Shown: positions 42,952-52,330, counted from the stretch's first letter. The stretch: 64,000 nucleotides of DNA from Alicyclobacillus mali (GCF_017329565.1 NZ_JAFMTT010000009.1), one strand, 5' to 3'. Made by a program: numbers and translations. The notes: generated by a model not told the origin, from the sequence alone.

Positions 42952-44379
42952 ATGTCCACTCAGCACACACAAGGTTCTCGTGCCTACGCGGTGACCATTT
43001 CGCTGGCAGCCGCAATGGGAGGGCTGCTCTACGGTTACGATACCGCGGTCATTTCGGGTGCCATCGGTTTCTTGAAAACGCTCTATCACCTCGCGCCCTT
43101 CATGCAGGGATTGGTGATTTCGAGCATTATGATCGGCGGCGTCATCGGTGTGGCCGTATCCGGTTTCTTGAGCGATCGCGTCGGGCGCCGCAAGGTTCTC
43201 ATGACGGCCGCCGTTCTGTTCGCGATCGCGGCGTTTGTGTCCGCCATCTCGTCGGATGTCACCACGCTCATTCTTGCGCGAGTCGTCGGCGGTCTGGGCA
43301 TCGGCATGGGATCGGCGCTCTCAGTGACCTACATCTCCGAGTGTGCGCCGACGCAAATTCGCGGCGCGCTGTCGTCGCTCTATCAGCTGCTCACCATCAT
43401 AGGCATCTTTCTGACCTATCTCACGAACTACTTGATTCAGCGCTCCGGATCGGTCGCCTGGGACGTGCACACGGGTTGGCGCTGGATGTTGGGGCTCGGC
43501 TCTGTGCCAGCGGCTATCTTCTTTTTCGTCCTGCTATTTGCGCCGGAGAGTCCGCGGTGGTTGACGAAGGTGGGCCGGATCGACGAGGCGCAGCGGATCT
43601 TGGTGCGCATCAACGGATCCAGTGTTGGTCAGCGTGAACTCGAGTCCATTCGCGAATCGATTGCCAGTGAAAGCGCTGCAAGCATCCGCGATCTTCTCAA
43701 GCCCGGTTGGCGCAAGGCGCTGGGCGTCGGCATCCTCCTGGCTCTTTTCAACCAAATCATCGGCATGAACGCCGTGACGTATTACGGCCCAGAAATCTTC
43801 AGGATGGTGGGCTTCAGCCTCAACTCGGATTTCGAGATTCAAGCGTTCTTCGGCGCCATGTGGGTCGTGTTCACCGTCGTCGCGGTCGTGCTGATCGATC
43901 GCGTCGGCAGAAAGCCGCTCATGATCGTCGGCTCCGCGCTGATGGCCATCTTCATGGCGTTGATGGGCTTGACCTTTTACCTGCACGTTCACAACGGGTT
44001 CTGGCTCGTGCTCTTCATCATGGGGTTCACGGCGGCGTTCAGCGTGTCGATGGGTCCAATTCCTTGGATCATGATCCCGGAAATCTTTCCGAACCACCTG
44101 CGCGCCCGCGCGGCCGGTGTGGCGACCATCTTCCTGTGGGGAGCCAACTGGGCCATCGGCCAGTTTACGCCGGTGTTGCTGAGCGATCTCGGCGGCGCCT
44201 ACACCTTCTGGATTTTTGCGGTCATCAACATCCTCGGGGTGCTGTTCGTGACAGCTTGGGTGCCGGAGACGAAAAACCGCTCCCTGGAGGAGATCGAATC
44301 CATCTGGATGGCGTCCGCTCGCGGCGGATCGCCGGCGCAGCGAGAAGCGCACGAGCGCGCGAAGCGGGCCCTTTTTTGA
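42952..44379 (+). CDS. araE: sugar porter family L-arabinose permease AraE
   Basis: A 475-residue, 12-helix MFS sugar porter. Hallmarks are GGLLYGYDTAVISGA in TM1, DRVGRRK after TM2, PESPRW after TM6, NQIIGMNAVTYYGPEI in TM7 and PETKNRSLEEIE after TM12. It imports a pentose with protons. GGAGGTG precedes the ATG. Context (AraR operator, araBDA downstream) makes L-arabinose the likely substrate; xylose is also taken by such carriers. Confidence 0.92.
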   Translation: MSTQHTQGSRAYAVTISLAAAMGGLLYGYDTAVISGAIGFLKTLYHLAPFMQGLVISSIMIGGVIGVAVSGFLSDRVGRRKVLMTAAVLFAIAAFVSAISSDVTTLILARVVGGLGIGMGSALSVTYISECAPTQIRGALSSLYQLLTIIGIFLTYLTNYLIQRSGSVAWDVHTGWRWMLGLGSVPAAIFFFVLLFAPESPRWLTKVGRIDEAQRILVRINGSSVGQRELESIRESIASESAASIRDLLKPGWRKALGVGILLALFNQIIGMNAVTYYGPEIFRMVGFSLNSDFEIQAFFGAMWVVFTVVAVVLIDRVGRKPLMIVGSALMAIFMALMGLTFYLHVHNGFWLVLFIMGFTAAFSVSMGPIPWIMIPEIFPNHLRARAAGVATIFLWGANWAIGQFTPVLLSDLGGAYTFWIFAVINILGVLFVTAWVPETKNRSLEEIESIWMASARGGSPAQREAHERAKRALF

Positions 44380-44416
44380 CCTCGACTTGTCCGAATAACT
44401 CATTGTGCTCGATCGA

Positions 44417-44432
44417 CCTTGTAAGTACAATT
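44417..44432. promoter_or_regulatory. AraR operator upstream of araB
   Basis: CCTTGTAAGTACAATT has the inverted TTGTA/GTACAA halves of AraR sites and lies 50 bases before araB. Confidence 0.65.
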
Positions 44433-44481
44433 GAGGTGATGTCTGCGGTTCCACCCTCTGAATGCGCGAAGGAATGTGGGG

Positions 44482-46176
44482 ATGGATATGGGCAAATATT
44501 CGATTGGCGTGGACTACGGGACGCAGTCCGGACGCGCCGTGTTGGTTGAGATTGGGACAGGTCGCGAGATTGCGACAGCCGTGAAGGAGTACACGCATGG
44601 CGTGATGGACGAGTACCTGCCGGATGGGGTGACGCGCCTGGGACCCGACTGGGCGCTCCAGCATCCGCGCGATTATGTGGAGGTCCTTGAGGAGACGATT
44701 CCTCGGCTGCTCCGCGAGTCGGGCGTGCGGCCGGAGGACGTGATCGGAATCGGCATCGACTTCACGTCTTGTACGATGTTGCCGATTCGGGCCGATGGCA
44801 TGCCGCTCTGCTTGGAACCGCGCTTTGAGCGGCATCCGCATGCGTACGTGAAGCTGTGGAAGCACCATGCCGCGCAGGACGAAGCGAACAAGTTGAACGA
44901 CATCGCGCGCGAGCGCGGGGAGGCGTTTCTCGCGCGCTACGGCGGCAAGATTTCGTCGGAATGGATGATCCCGAAGATCTGGCAGATTCTCGACGAGGCG
45001 CCGGAGATCTACGATGCGGCGGACGCCATGGTGGAGGCGACCGACTGGATCGTGATGCAGCTGACGGGCAAACTCGTGCGCAGCTCGTGCCCGGCGGGGT
45101 ACAAGTCCATTTGGCACAAGCGGACAGGATATCCGGACCCCGACTTCTTCAGGGCTCTTCATCCGCGCCTGGAGCACGTCGTGGACGAGAAGCTGTGGGG
45201 GCCCATCCTGCCCATTGGATCGCGGGCAGGAGAGCTGACGGAGGCGATGGCGCGCCGCATCGGACTCTTGCCCGGGACGCCGGTGGCCGTGGGCAACGTG
45301 GATGCGCACGTGTCGATGCCGGCGGTCGGGATCACCGAGCCGGGCAAGATGCTGATGATCATCGGCACGTCGACCTGCCACGTCCTGTTGGGGACGGAGG
45401 AGCGCGCGGTGCCGGGCATGTGCGGCGTGGTCGAGGACGGGATCATCCCGGGGTACATGGGGTATGAGGCTGGGCAGTCCTGCGTCGGAGACCACTTCGA
45501 GTGGTGGGTTGAGAACGGGGTGCCGCCGGCGTACTGGGACGAAGCGCGGCGCGAGGGCATCGGCATCCACGATCTCCTGACGCAAAAGGCGGCGAAGCTG
45601 AGACCGGGCGAGACGGGGCTTCTCGCGCTCGACTGGTGGAACGGGAACCGATCCACGCTCGTCGACGCGGACCTCACGGGTCTTCTAATCGGCGCGACGC
45701 TCGCGACAAAGCCGGAGGACATCTATCGGGCGCTGATTGAGGCGACCGCGTACGGCACGCGGATGATCGTCGAGACCTTCCGCGCGAGCGGCGTGCCGGT
45801 CGACGAGATGTACGCGTGTGGCGGGATTGCGCAGAAGAACGCGCTGATGATGCAGATCTACGCGGACGTGCTCAACATGCCCATCTACATCGGCGCATCG
45901 ACGCAGGCGCCGGCGCTCGGCGCGGCGATGTTCGGCGCCGTGGCGGCGGGGAAGGCGCGCGGCGGATACGACTCCATTGAGGAAGCGGCGCGGGAGATGG
46001 GCAGCGTGCGCGAAAAGCCGTACGTTCCGAACCCGAGCGCCGTCAAGGTGTACGACGAGCTGTACCGCGAGTATGCGCGCTTGTATGACTACTTCGGCCG
46101 CGGTGAAAACAACGTGATGAAGGTGCTGAAGCGGATCAAGAGCGCCGTGGCGCAGGAAGAGGTGAAGACATGCTGA
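44482..46176 (+). CDS. araB: ribulokinase
   Basis: A 564-residue FGGY-family kinase that phosphorylates L-ribulose to L-ribulose-5-phosphate. Motifs are GVDYGTQSGRAVLVE (phosphate 1), GIGIDFTSCTMLP, ATDWIVMQLTGKL, IIGTSTCHVLLG and the C-terminal ACGGIAQKNALMMQIYADVL. GAAGGA lies eight bases before the ATG at 44482; 44476 (GTG) and 44488 (ATG) are alternatives. It is the first gene of araBDA-egsA; its stop lies seven bases after the araD start (TGCTGA region). Confidence 0.95.
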   Translation: MDMGKYSIGVDYGTQSGRAVLVEIGTGREIATAVKEYTHGVMDEYLPDGVTRLGPDWALQHPRDYVEVLEETIPRLLRESGVRPEDVIGIGIDFTSCTMLPIRADGMPLCLEPRFERHPHAYVKLWKHHAAQDEANKLNDIARERGEAFLARYGGKISSEWMIPKIWQILDEAPEIYDAADAMVEATDWIVMQLTGKLVRSSCPAGYKSIWHKRTGYPDPDFFRALHPRLEHVVDEKLWGPILPIGSRAGELTEAMARRIGLLPGTPVAVGNVDAHVSMPAVGITEPGKMLMIIGTSTCHVLLGTEERAVPGMCGVVEDGIIPGYMGYEAGQSCVGDHFEWWVENGVPPAYWDEARREGIGIHDLLTQKAAKLRPGETGLLALDWWNGNRSTLVDADLTGLLIGATLATKPEDIYRALIEATAYGTRMIVETFRASGVPVDEMYACGGIAQKNALMMQIYADVLNMPIYIGASTQAPALGAAMFGAVAAGKARGGYDSIEEAAREMGSVREKPYVPNPSAVKVYDELYREYARLYDYFGRGENNVMKVLKRIKSAVAQEEVKTC

Positions 46177-46880
46177 GGGAACTGAAAGAAGCGGTCCTCG
46201 AGGCGAACCTGGCCCTGCCCAAGCACGGTCTCGTGACCTTCACCTGGGGGAACGTGAGCGGCATATCGCGAACAGACGGCCTCGTGGTCATCAAGCCGAG
46301 CGGCGTGCCATACGACGAGCTGACCGCCGACCACATGGTGGTGGTCGATCTCCACGGCCGCGTCGTGGAGGGCGATTTGCGGCCGTCGTCAGACACGCCG
46401 ACACATATCGAGCTGTACAAGGCGTTCGAGTCCATCGGCGGCATTGTGCACACGCATTCCCCGGCCGCGACGGCGTGGGCGCAGGCGCGGCGCCCCATCC
46501 CGGCGCTCGGCACGACGCACGCGGACTACTTTTACGGGGATGTGCCCGTGACGCGGCCGCTGACGAAGGACGAGATCGATCGCGGCTACGAGCTTGAGAC
46601 GGGACGGGTGATTGTCGAGACGTTCCGCGAGCGCGGGCTGGATCCCGTCGCGATGCCGGCGGTGCTTCTGGCCAATCACGCGCCGTTTACGTGGGGGAAG
46701 GACCCGGCGGAGGCCGTGTATCACGCCGTGGTGCTCGAAGTGGTGGCAAAGATGGCGCGAGACACCATGCTTCTCGCGGGCGGGGAGGCGCAGATGGATT
46801 CGTTCTTGCTTGACAAGCACTATCAGCGCAAGCATGGAAAGAACGCGTATTACGGTCAACCCGGCGCGGCGGCGCACTGA
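46170..46880 (+). CDS. araD: L-ribulose-5-phosphate 4-epimerase
   Basis: A 236-residue class II aldolase/epimerase converting L-ribulose-5-phosphate to D-xylulose-5-phosphate. It has TWGNVSGISR, KPSGVPYDEL, the zinc-binding HTHSPAATAWAQ and a later His in LANHAPFTWGK, then YHAVVLEVVAKMA. Length is typical. The start overlaps the end of araB, so translation is coupled; araA follows after 34 bases. Confidence 0.95.
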   Translation: MLRELKEAVLEANLALPKHGLVTFTWGNVSGISRTDGLVVIKPSGVPYDELTADHMVVVDLHGRVVEGDLRPSSDTPTHIELYKAFESIGGIVHTHSPAATAWAQARRPIPALGTTHADYFYGDVPVTRPLTKDEIDRGYELETGRVIVETFRERGLDPVAMPAVLLANHAPFTWGKDPAEAVYHAVVLEVVAKMARDTMLLAGGEAQMDSFLLDKHYQRKHGKNAYYGQPGAAAH

Positions 46881-46914
46881 GGTGTCCGGACGAGTCGATG
46901 GGAGAGATGGTTGG

Positions 46915-48399
46915 ATGAAGATGCCGGCTTATGAATTCTGGTTTGTGGTGGGCAGTCAGCACCTGTACGGGGACGAGGCCCTCGCCCAGGTGGAAGCGCA
47001 TGCGCGAGAGATGGTGCCGGCGCTCCAGGCGGCCGTCGGCAACGCGCATGTTCTGCGCTGGAAGGGCGTTTTGAAGGACGCGGACGAGATTCGCAGGCTG
47101 TGCCTCGAGGCGTCGGCGGACGACGCTTGTGCGGGCGTGATCGCGTGGATGCACACGTTTTCGCCGGCGAAGATGTGGATTCGCGGCCTGATGGCGCTGC
47201 AAAAGCCGCTTTTGCACCTGCACACGCAGTTCAACCGGGATATCCCGTGGGACACGATCGACATGGACTTCATGAACCTGAACCAGTCGGCGCACGGGGA
47301 TCGCGAGTTTGGGTTCATGGTGACCCGCCTCGGCATGCCGCGCAAGGTCATCGTCGGCCATTGGCAGGACGCGGAGGTGGCGAGGAGAGTCCGCGGATGG
47401 GCCATGACGGCGGTGGCGGCGGCTGTGAGCCGGGGGCTCAAAGTCGCGCGCTTTGGGGACAACATGCGCCAGGTTGCCGTCACGGAAGGCGACAAGGTGG
47501 AGGCCGAGGCGCGGTTTGGTTGGTCCGTAAACGGCTACGGCGTGGGCGATCTCGCCGAGCGCGTGCGTGCGGTGTCGGAGGCCGAGATCGACCGGCTCAT
47601 CGATGAATACCAGTCGCTCTACGAGTTCGCGCCGGGATGCGAGAAAGGCGGCCCGCTGCACGACGGGGTGCGCGAGCAGGCGCGCATCGAGCTTGGGCTT
47701 CGGTCCTTCCTTGAGGAAGGCGGCTTCGAGGCCTTCACGACGACGTTTGAGGACCTGCACGGGCTGCGGCAACTGCCGGGCCTCGCGGTGCAGCGCCTGA
47801 TGGCCGACGGCTACGGCTTTGGCGGCGAAGGCGACTGGAAGACCGCCGCGTTCGTGCGCGTCCTGAAGGTGCTCGCCGAGGGCGAGGGCACGTCCTTCAT
47901 GGAGGACTACACGTACCACTTCGAACCGGGCAACGAGATGGTGCTCGGCGCGCACATGCTGGAGGTGTGTCCGACCATCGCGGCGACGCGGCCGCGCGTG
48001 GAGGTGCATCCGCTCTCCATCGGCGGCAAGGAGGACCCCGCCCGGCTCGTGTTCGACGGCGCGAGCGGCTCGGCCGTCCAGGCCACGCTCGTCGATCTCG
48101 GCCACCGCTTCCGTATGGTTGTGAACAAGGTGGAGGCCATCCAGCCGGATCGACCCATGCCGAAATTGCCTGTGGCGCGCGTTTTGTGGAAGCCGCTGCC
48201 GTCGCTCGCGTCGGCGGCCGAGAGCTGGATTCTCGCGGGCGGCGCGCATCACACGGTATTCTCGTATCGGGTGACGGTAGAAGAGCTGCAGGACCTCGCC
48301 GACATGATGGGCGTGGAGTGCGTCGTCATTGACGAGCACTCGACGCCGCGCCAGATTGCGAACGAGCTTCGGTGGAACGAGGCGGTGTACGGCCGCTGA
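46915..48399 (+). CDS. araA: L-arabinose isomerase
   Basis: A 494-residue isomerase converting L-arabinose to L-ribulose with Mn/Co. It starts YEFWFVVGSQHLYG and contains MHTFSPAKMWIRGL, LLHLHTQFNRDIPW, DFMNLNQSAHGDREFG and the metal-site region SFMEDYTYHFEPGNEMVLG. The ATG at 46915 has GGGAGAG upstream; the longer frame lies inside araD. Homologues from thermoacidophiles of this group are known for low pH optima. Confidence 0.96.
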   Translation: MKMPAYEFWFVVGSQHLYGDEALAQVEAHAREMVPALQAAVGNAHVLRWKGVLKDADEIRRLCLEASADDACAGVIAWMHTFSPAKMWIRGLMALQKPLLHLHTQFNRDIPWDTIDMDFMNLNQSAHGDREFGFMVTRLGMPRKVIVGHWQDAEVARRVRGWAMTAVAAAVSRGLKVARFGDNMRQVAVTEGDKVEAEARFGWSVNGYGVGDLAERVRAVSEAEIDRLIDEYQSLYEFAPGCEKGGPLHDGVREQARIELGLRSFLEEGGFEAFTTTFEDLHGLRQLPGLAVQRLMADGYGFGGEGDWKTAAFVRVLKVLAEGEGTSFMEDYTYHFEPGNEMVLGAHMLEVCPTIAATRPRVEVHPLSIGGKEDPARLVFDGASGSAVQATLVDLGHRFRMVVNKVEAIQPDRPMPKLPVARVLWKPLPSLASAAESWILAGGAHHTVFSYRVTVEELQDLADMMGVECVVIDEHSTPRQIANELRWNEAVYGR

Positions 48400-48409
48400 G
48401 CGAAGGTGT

Positions 48410-48441
48410 GGGGCTGCCAAGGCGCAGCCCCGCGTTGTTTT
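48410..48441 (+). terminator. attenuator-like hairpin between araA and egsA
   Basis: The stem GGGGCTGC/GCAGCCCC (8 bp, CAAGGC loop) is followed by GCGTTGTTTT, inside an otherwise continuous operon. It would reduce egsA expression relative to araBDA. Confidence 0.6.
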
Positions 48442-48454
48442 GGGGGGAACGCGC

Positions 48455-49648
48455 ATGAGATGGAGCTTGGATGACCTGAAGAGGCTTGAGACGGACTGCC
48501 CGTGCGGCCAGCGGCATCAAGCCATTCCGCTGGAACACCTTGAGGTGGGACCGGGAGCTTTGGCAAACGCCGCGGCGTGGATCCAAGCCCGCTACCGGCG
48601 CGTGGTCCTCGTGATGGATGAGCACACCCGCGCGGCGGCGGGCGATGCGCTCGCCCAGAGCTTGACCCATATCGGCGTTTTGTGGACGGCCTGCCTGATC
48701 GAGCCGAATGCCCAGGGCGACGTGGTGGCGGACGAGCGATCCATTGTTCAGGCGCTTATCGCGGCGGGTCCGGACGTCGAGGCGCTCGTGGCGGTGGGCT
48801 CGGGCACGCTCCACGACATCGCCCGGTTTGCGAGTTACAAGATGCGAATTCCGTTCGTGAGCGTGCCGACGGCGCCGTCGGTCGACGGATTCACGTCCGC
48901 CGGCGCGCCGCTCATCGTGCGCGGCATCAAGACGACCTATCAGACGCAGGCGCCCATCGCCGTGTTCGCGGACACGGACGTTCTCGAACGGGCACCGAGG
49001 GAACTCGTGTGGGCGGGCTTCGGCGACGTGGTGGGCAAGTCCACCTCGCTCGCGGACTGGGCGTTCGGGGCCATCGCGGCGGGGGAGCCGTATTGCGCCC
49101 ATCTGGCGGGGCTCACGCGCGAAGCGCTGGAGATGGCCGTGGCGCAGGCGGACGGCCTCGCCCGCGCGCAGACCGACGCCATTCGCAGCCTGATGGAGGC
49201 GCTCATCCTGTCCGGGCTTGTGATGCTCCTGTTCGGGCAGTCCCATCCGGCGTCCGGCGGAGAACACCATCTGTCGCACGACTGGGAGATGGAGTTCCTG
49301 CGATCCGGCAGGCGCCAGATCCTCCACGGCCTCAAGGTGGCCGCGGCGTGCGGCGTGATCGCGGACGTCTATCACGCGCACGTGGAGGACGCGGTCGCGG
49401 AGGCCGTGCGCGCGGGACAGGCGCCGTGGGCGTCCCTTGCGGGGCGCGAGGAGGAAGTGCGCGCGATTCTGGCGTCGATTCCGTCCGGCGATCACGTCCG
49501 GTCGCTCATGCGCCGCATTGGCGCGCCGGCGGAGCCATCCGAGTTGGGCGTGGAACGTAGCCTTGTGTCGGCGAGCTTGAAGCGCGCGCACAAGCTCCGG
49601 AACCGCTACACCATGCTTCGACTGTTGAACGAGACCAACGCGTTCTGA
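48455..49648 (+). CDS. egsA: sn-glycerol-1-phosphate dehydrogenase (AraM/EgsA)
   Basis: A 397-residue metal-dependent dehydrogenase that reduces dihydroxyacetone phosphate to sn-glycerol-1-phosphate. The NAD-binding GSGTLHDIARF and PTAPSVDGFTS lie in the first half. Metal ligands are likely the Asp of the GDVVGK region and the His residues of GGEHHLSHDWEM and HGLKVA. The gene is araM in the Bacillus arabinose operon, where its link to arabinose use is unexplained. GGGGGGAA precedes the ATG. Confidence 0.92.
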   Translation: MRWSLDDLKRLETDCPCGQRHQAIPLEHLEVGPGALANAAAWIQARYRRVVLVMDEHTRAAAGDALAQSLTHIGVLWTACLIEPNAQGDVVADERSIVQALIAAGPDVEALVAVGSGTLHDIARFASYKMRIPFVSVPTAPSVDGFTSAGAPLIVRGIKTTYQTQAPIAVFADTDVLERAPRELVWAGFGDVVGKSTSLADWAFGAIAAGEPYCAHLAGLTREALEMAVAQADGLARAQTDAIRSLMEALILSGLVMLLFGQSHPASGGEHHLSHDWEMEFLRSGRRQILHGLKVAAACGVIADVYHAHVEDAVAEAVRAGQAPWASLAGREEEVRAILASIPSGDHVRSLMRRIGAPAEPSELGVERSLVSASLKRAHKLRNRYTMLRLLNETNAF

Positions 49649-49667
49649 GACGTGTCCCTATCACTCG

Positions 49668-49697
49668 CTGTCGCTGGGCCTCGGTTTGTTTTATACT
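49668..49697 (+). promoter_or_regulatory. promoter of the ArsR-type regulator
   Basis: CTGTCG (49668-49673), an 18-base spacer and TATACT (49692-49697). The +1 near 49704 excludes the TTG at 49686 as start. Confidence 0.45.
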
Positions 49698-49730
49698 CAT
49701 GTGAAGATAATGGCCGGGGTGGGTGATAGG

Positions 49731-50663
49731 GTGATTCACATCAAGGAGTTGAGGTCGGGCTTGCCGCTGTTCAAGGCGCTGGGATCGGACGTCCGCGTCG
49801 CACTGCTCGAGCTCTTGCTCGAGCACGGGCGGCTGAACATGGACGAGATCGCCAAGCGGCTTGGGATCACGAACGGCGCGGTGACCCAGCACGTGCGCAA
49901 GCTCGAGGAATGCGGACTCGTGGTCACAGAGACCGCAGGGGCGCGTCACGGCCTGCAGAAGTTTTGCTACGTCAACGAACAGAAGATCCTCGTGGAACTC
50001 GCCCCGGAGACGAAAGACCAGGACGTGTACGAGGTGGACATCCGGGTGGGCCACTATGTCTCGTTTGAGGTGTGGCCCACCTGTGGCCTGGCCACGGCCG
50101 AGACCATCATCGGCACGTTTGACGATCCGCGCTACTTCGCCGACCCGCAGCACATCGACGCCGAGATTGTGTGGCTCACAAAAGGATATCTGGAGTACTG
50201 GATCCCGAACTTCATTCGCACGGACAGGCCGGTGGAGGAAATTCAGATTATCGCGGAATTGGCCTCCGAGGCGCCGTCGTACAACAACGACTATCCCTCC
50301 GACATTCACTTCTCCATGAACGGCGTGGACATCGGCTACTGGACCAGCCCGGGCGATTTCGGAGACGAGCGCGGCCGGCAGAATCCGAGCTGGTGGCCGC
50401 CGCACCTCAACCAGTACGGACATCTGAAACTCGTCCGCGTGAACCACGAAGGCACCTTCATCGACGGGTGCAAAATCTCAGACGTGACCATTGAGGATCT
50501 GCAGCCGTTTCGGGGGCATGCCATTCCGCTGCGATTCTCGGTGCCGGAGCACGCGCGCCACGTGGGTGGGATGACGATCTTCGGCCGGAGGTTCGGGCAC
50601 TACGATCAGGACATCAAAGTGCGCGTGGTCTACGGGAGAGGTAGCAAGGATAGATTTAATTAA
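49731..50663 (+). CDS. ArsR-type regulator with unknown C-terminal sensor domain
   Basis: About 310 residues. The N-terminal 75 form an ArsR-like winged helix (KALGSDVRVALLELLLEHGR, IAKRLGITNGAVTQHVRKLEE). The remaining 230 residues are a domain I do not recognise: beta-rich, with many Trp/Tyr (LEYWIPNFIR, NPSWWPPHLNQYG) and GYWTSPGDFGDERG, reminiscent of a jelly-roll sugar-binding fold. No metal-binding Cys set is seen. It lies between egsA and araN and could sense arabinosides. The GTG at 49731 follows GGGGTGGG; the ATG at 49710 is possible. Confidence 0.75.
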   Translation: MIHIKELRSGLPLFKALGSDVRVALLELLLEHGRLNMDEIAKRLGITNGAVTQHVRKLEECGLVVTETAGARHGLQKFCYVNEQKILVELAPETKDQDVYEVDIRVGHYVSFEVWPTCGLATAETIIGTFDDPRYFADPQHIDAEIVWLTKGYLEYWIPNFIRTDRPVEEIQIIAELASEAPSYNNDYPSDIHFSMNGVDIGYWTSPGDFGDERGRQNPSWWPPHLNQYGHLKLVRVNHEGTFIDGCKISDVTIEDLQPFRGHAIPLRFSVPEHARHVGGMTIFGRRFGHYDQDIKVRVVYGRGSKDRFN

Positions 50664-50726
50664 AATTAAAATAATTAATGATGAATTAAATTTTATGTTG
50701 ACTTTGCGATGTTGCGGCGGTATGCT
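50653..50726 (+). promoter_or_regulatory. araNPQ promoter with AT-rich upstream element
   Basis: TTGACT (50698-50703), a 17-base spacer and TATGCT (50721-50726). The 45 bases upstream (50653-50697) are almost pure A/T with phased AATTAA tracts, an UP-element-like stretch that stands out in this GC-rich region. Confidence 0.65.
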
Positions 50727-50732
50727 CTGTTT

Positions 50733-50746
50733 AGAAAGCGCATTCA
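50733..50746 (+). promoter_or_regulatory. cre-like site downstream of the araN promoter
   Basis: AGAAAGCGCATTCA matches TGNAANCGNWNNCA at all but the first position and starts at the predicted +1, a roadblock position for CcpA. Confidence 0.5.
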
Positions 50747-50828
50747 GAGGTTGGGATCTGACATTTCTTCTTATGTGTCTAAATTATTTTATGGAGGTGG
50801 TTAGGGCTGTCGGTGAATTTGTGGTCTG

Positions 50829-50844
50829 AGTTGTACGTATAACT
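50829..50844. promoter_or_regulatory. AraR operator upstream of araN
   Basis: AGTTGTACGTATAACT, near-palindromic with the TTGTACGTA core, is in the leader 23 bases before araN. Confidence 0.65.
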
Positions 50845-50866
50845 TTGGCAAGGGGGCATTGTCCAG

Positions 50867-52264
50867 ATGAAAAGTGTGCACAAAAAGACTGTTTTGGCAA
50901 GCTCCATGACAGGAGCGTTCGCGGTTCTCGTAACAGGGTGCGGCACGTCGTCGGGGCAAACGTCAACAGGCACAAATCAGGCTGCGGCAGGCACTGCGTC
51001 CGTGAAGATGGTCGACGGGCTATCGCTACCGCAGTATAACGGCAAGGCGACGCTAACGTGGTGGTCTTGGGTTCCAAACGCACAAAAAGAAGTCGATATT
51101 TTTGAAAAATACTACCCGAACATCAAAGTTCACTTGGTAGACGCGGGCGCTGGTACGACCGAGTATCAAAAATTCAGCACCGTGATACAAGCGGGAAGTG
51201 GTATTCCGGACGTTGTCATGCTGGAATTCGATGTGATGCCTGAATATATCGCCACCGGCGCACTGCAGGACATCTCTCCATGGGTATCTCAGCTAAAGAG
51301 TCGCTTCACGCCATGGACCTGGAACCAAGTGTCCGTGGGATCTCATGTGTATGGAATCCCAGAAGACACGGGACCGATGGGGCTTTTCTATCAGAGTTCG
51401 CTGTTCAACAAGTATCACCTGAAGGTGCCAACCACTTGGAGCCAGTTTCAACAAGAGGCGTTAGCGTTCCACAAGCTCGATCCGTCGCAATATTTCTCTT
51501 ATTTCTCGAACAACGATGGTCAATGGATGTTTGGACTTCTGTGGCAGGCAGGATGTGTTCCCTTCCAAGGTTCAGGAAACAATTGGAGGGTAGATATCGA
51601 TTCGCCTAAAGCAGTTCAAGTGTTCTCGATGTGGCAGAAACTCGTAAAGGCGGGTGCTGTGCAAAGTATCGCGGCCGGTTCTCCGGAATGGCAAAAGAAC
51701 ATCAATGCGGGTCTGTACGCAACCGCAGTTGGATCTGCTTGGTACGACAGCGAGATCCTTGTGCCCTACGATCACAACCTTTCGGTCCACAAGTGGCGTG
51801 CCGCTTTCACTCCCGAGTGGACGCCCGGCGACACGACGGATGGAGACTGGGGAGGTTCTGTTCAAGCCGTAACAAAAGCGACCAAATATCCCGAAGCTGC
51901 CGCCATATTTGCAGCCTTCATCAATGCCGCACCTGCGGAGTTGGCGCATGATGTGGCGCCCGCAAAGGATGGGGGCGGAGGGCTGTTCCCTGCAGCGACG
52001 GCCGGGTTCGACATCGCATCGTTCAAGCAGCCAAACCCGGCACTCGATAACCAACCCGCCAACGTTGATGTGTTCGAGAAGGAGTCGCCTAGGGTAAATA
52101 CCAAGTTCCAGTGGAGCCCATGGTCAAGCTACGTGTTCAACGAATTGCAGACCGAGATAGGGAAGGCGTTCTCCGGTAAGGAAAGTGTGCAGCAGGCTCT
52201 GGCGAATGTTCAGCAGGCAGTTGTGAATTACGCTCGCTCCCAGGGATACAACGTGACCACCTGA
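50867..52264 (+). CDS. araN: arabino-oligosaccharide ABC transporter, binding lipoprotein AraN
   Basis: A 465-residue family-1 solute-binding protein. It has a lipoprotein signal with lipobox LVTGC (Cys25), a Ser/Thr/Ala-rich linker, then the binding fold (TLTWWSWVPNAQKEVDIFEK, GIPDVVMLEFDVMPEY, EDTGPMGLFYQSSLF). The many surface Trp/Tyr suit sugar binding. It delivers arabinose oligomers to AraPQ. AGGGGG is ten bases before the ATG. Base composition from here to araQ is visibly lower in GC than the neighbours. Confidence 0.88.
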   Translation: MKSVHKKTVLASSMTGAFAVLVTGCGTSSGQTSTGTNQAAAGTASVKMVDGLSLPQYNGKATLTWWSWVPNAQKEVDIFEKYYPNIKVHLVDAGAGTTEYQKFSTVIQAGSGIPDVVMLEFDVMPEYIATGALQDISPWVSQLKSRFTPWTWNQVSVGSHVYGIPEDTGPMGLFYQSSLFNKYHLKVPTTWSQFQQEALAFHKLDPSQYFSYFSNNDGQWMFGLLWQAGCVPFQGSGNNWRVDIDSPKAVQVFSMWQKLVKAGAVQSIAAGSPEWQKNINAGLYATAVGSAWYDSEILVPYDHNLSVHKWRAAFTPEWTPGDTTDGDWGGSVQAVTKATKYPEAAAIFAAFINAAPAELAHDVAPAKDGGGGLFPAATAGFDIASFKQPNPALDNQPANVDVFEKESPRVNTKFQWSPWSSYVFNELQTEIGKAFSGKESVQQALANVQQAVVNYARSQGYNVTT

Positions 52265-52330
52265 CCGGCCCAGCGCCCTCGGGTCGAATGACTCGGGGGC
52301 GTCCCTGCCAGCGAAAGGATGTGGTGCCTC

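Noticed and set aside
43534..45585. 683-codon minus-strand ORF across araE and araB
   Set aside because: It spans two certain genes on the other strand and has the composition of an antisense shadow.
46687..48456. 589-codon minus-strand ORF opposite araA
   Set aside because: Antisense shadow of L-arabinose isomerase; no motif support.
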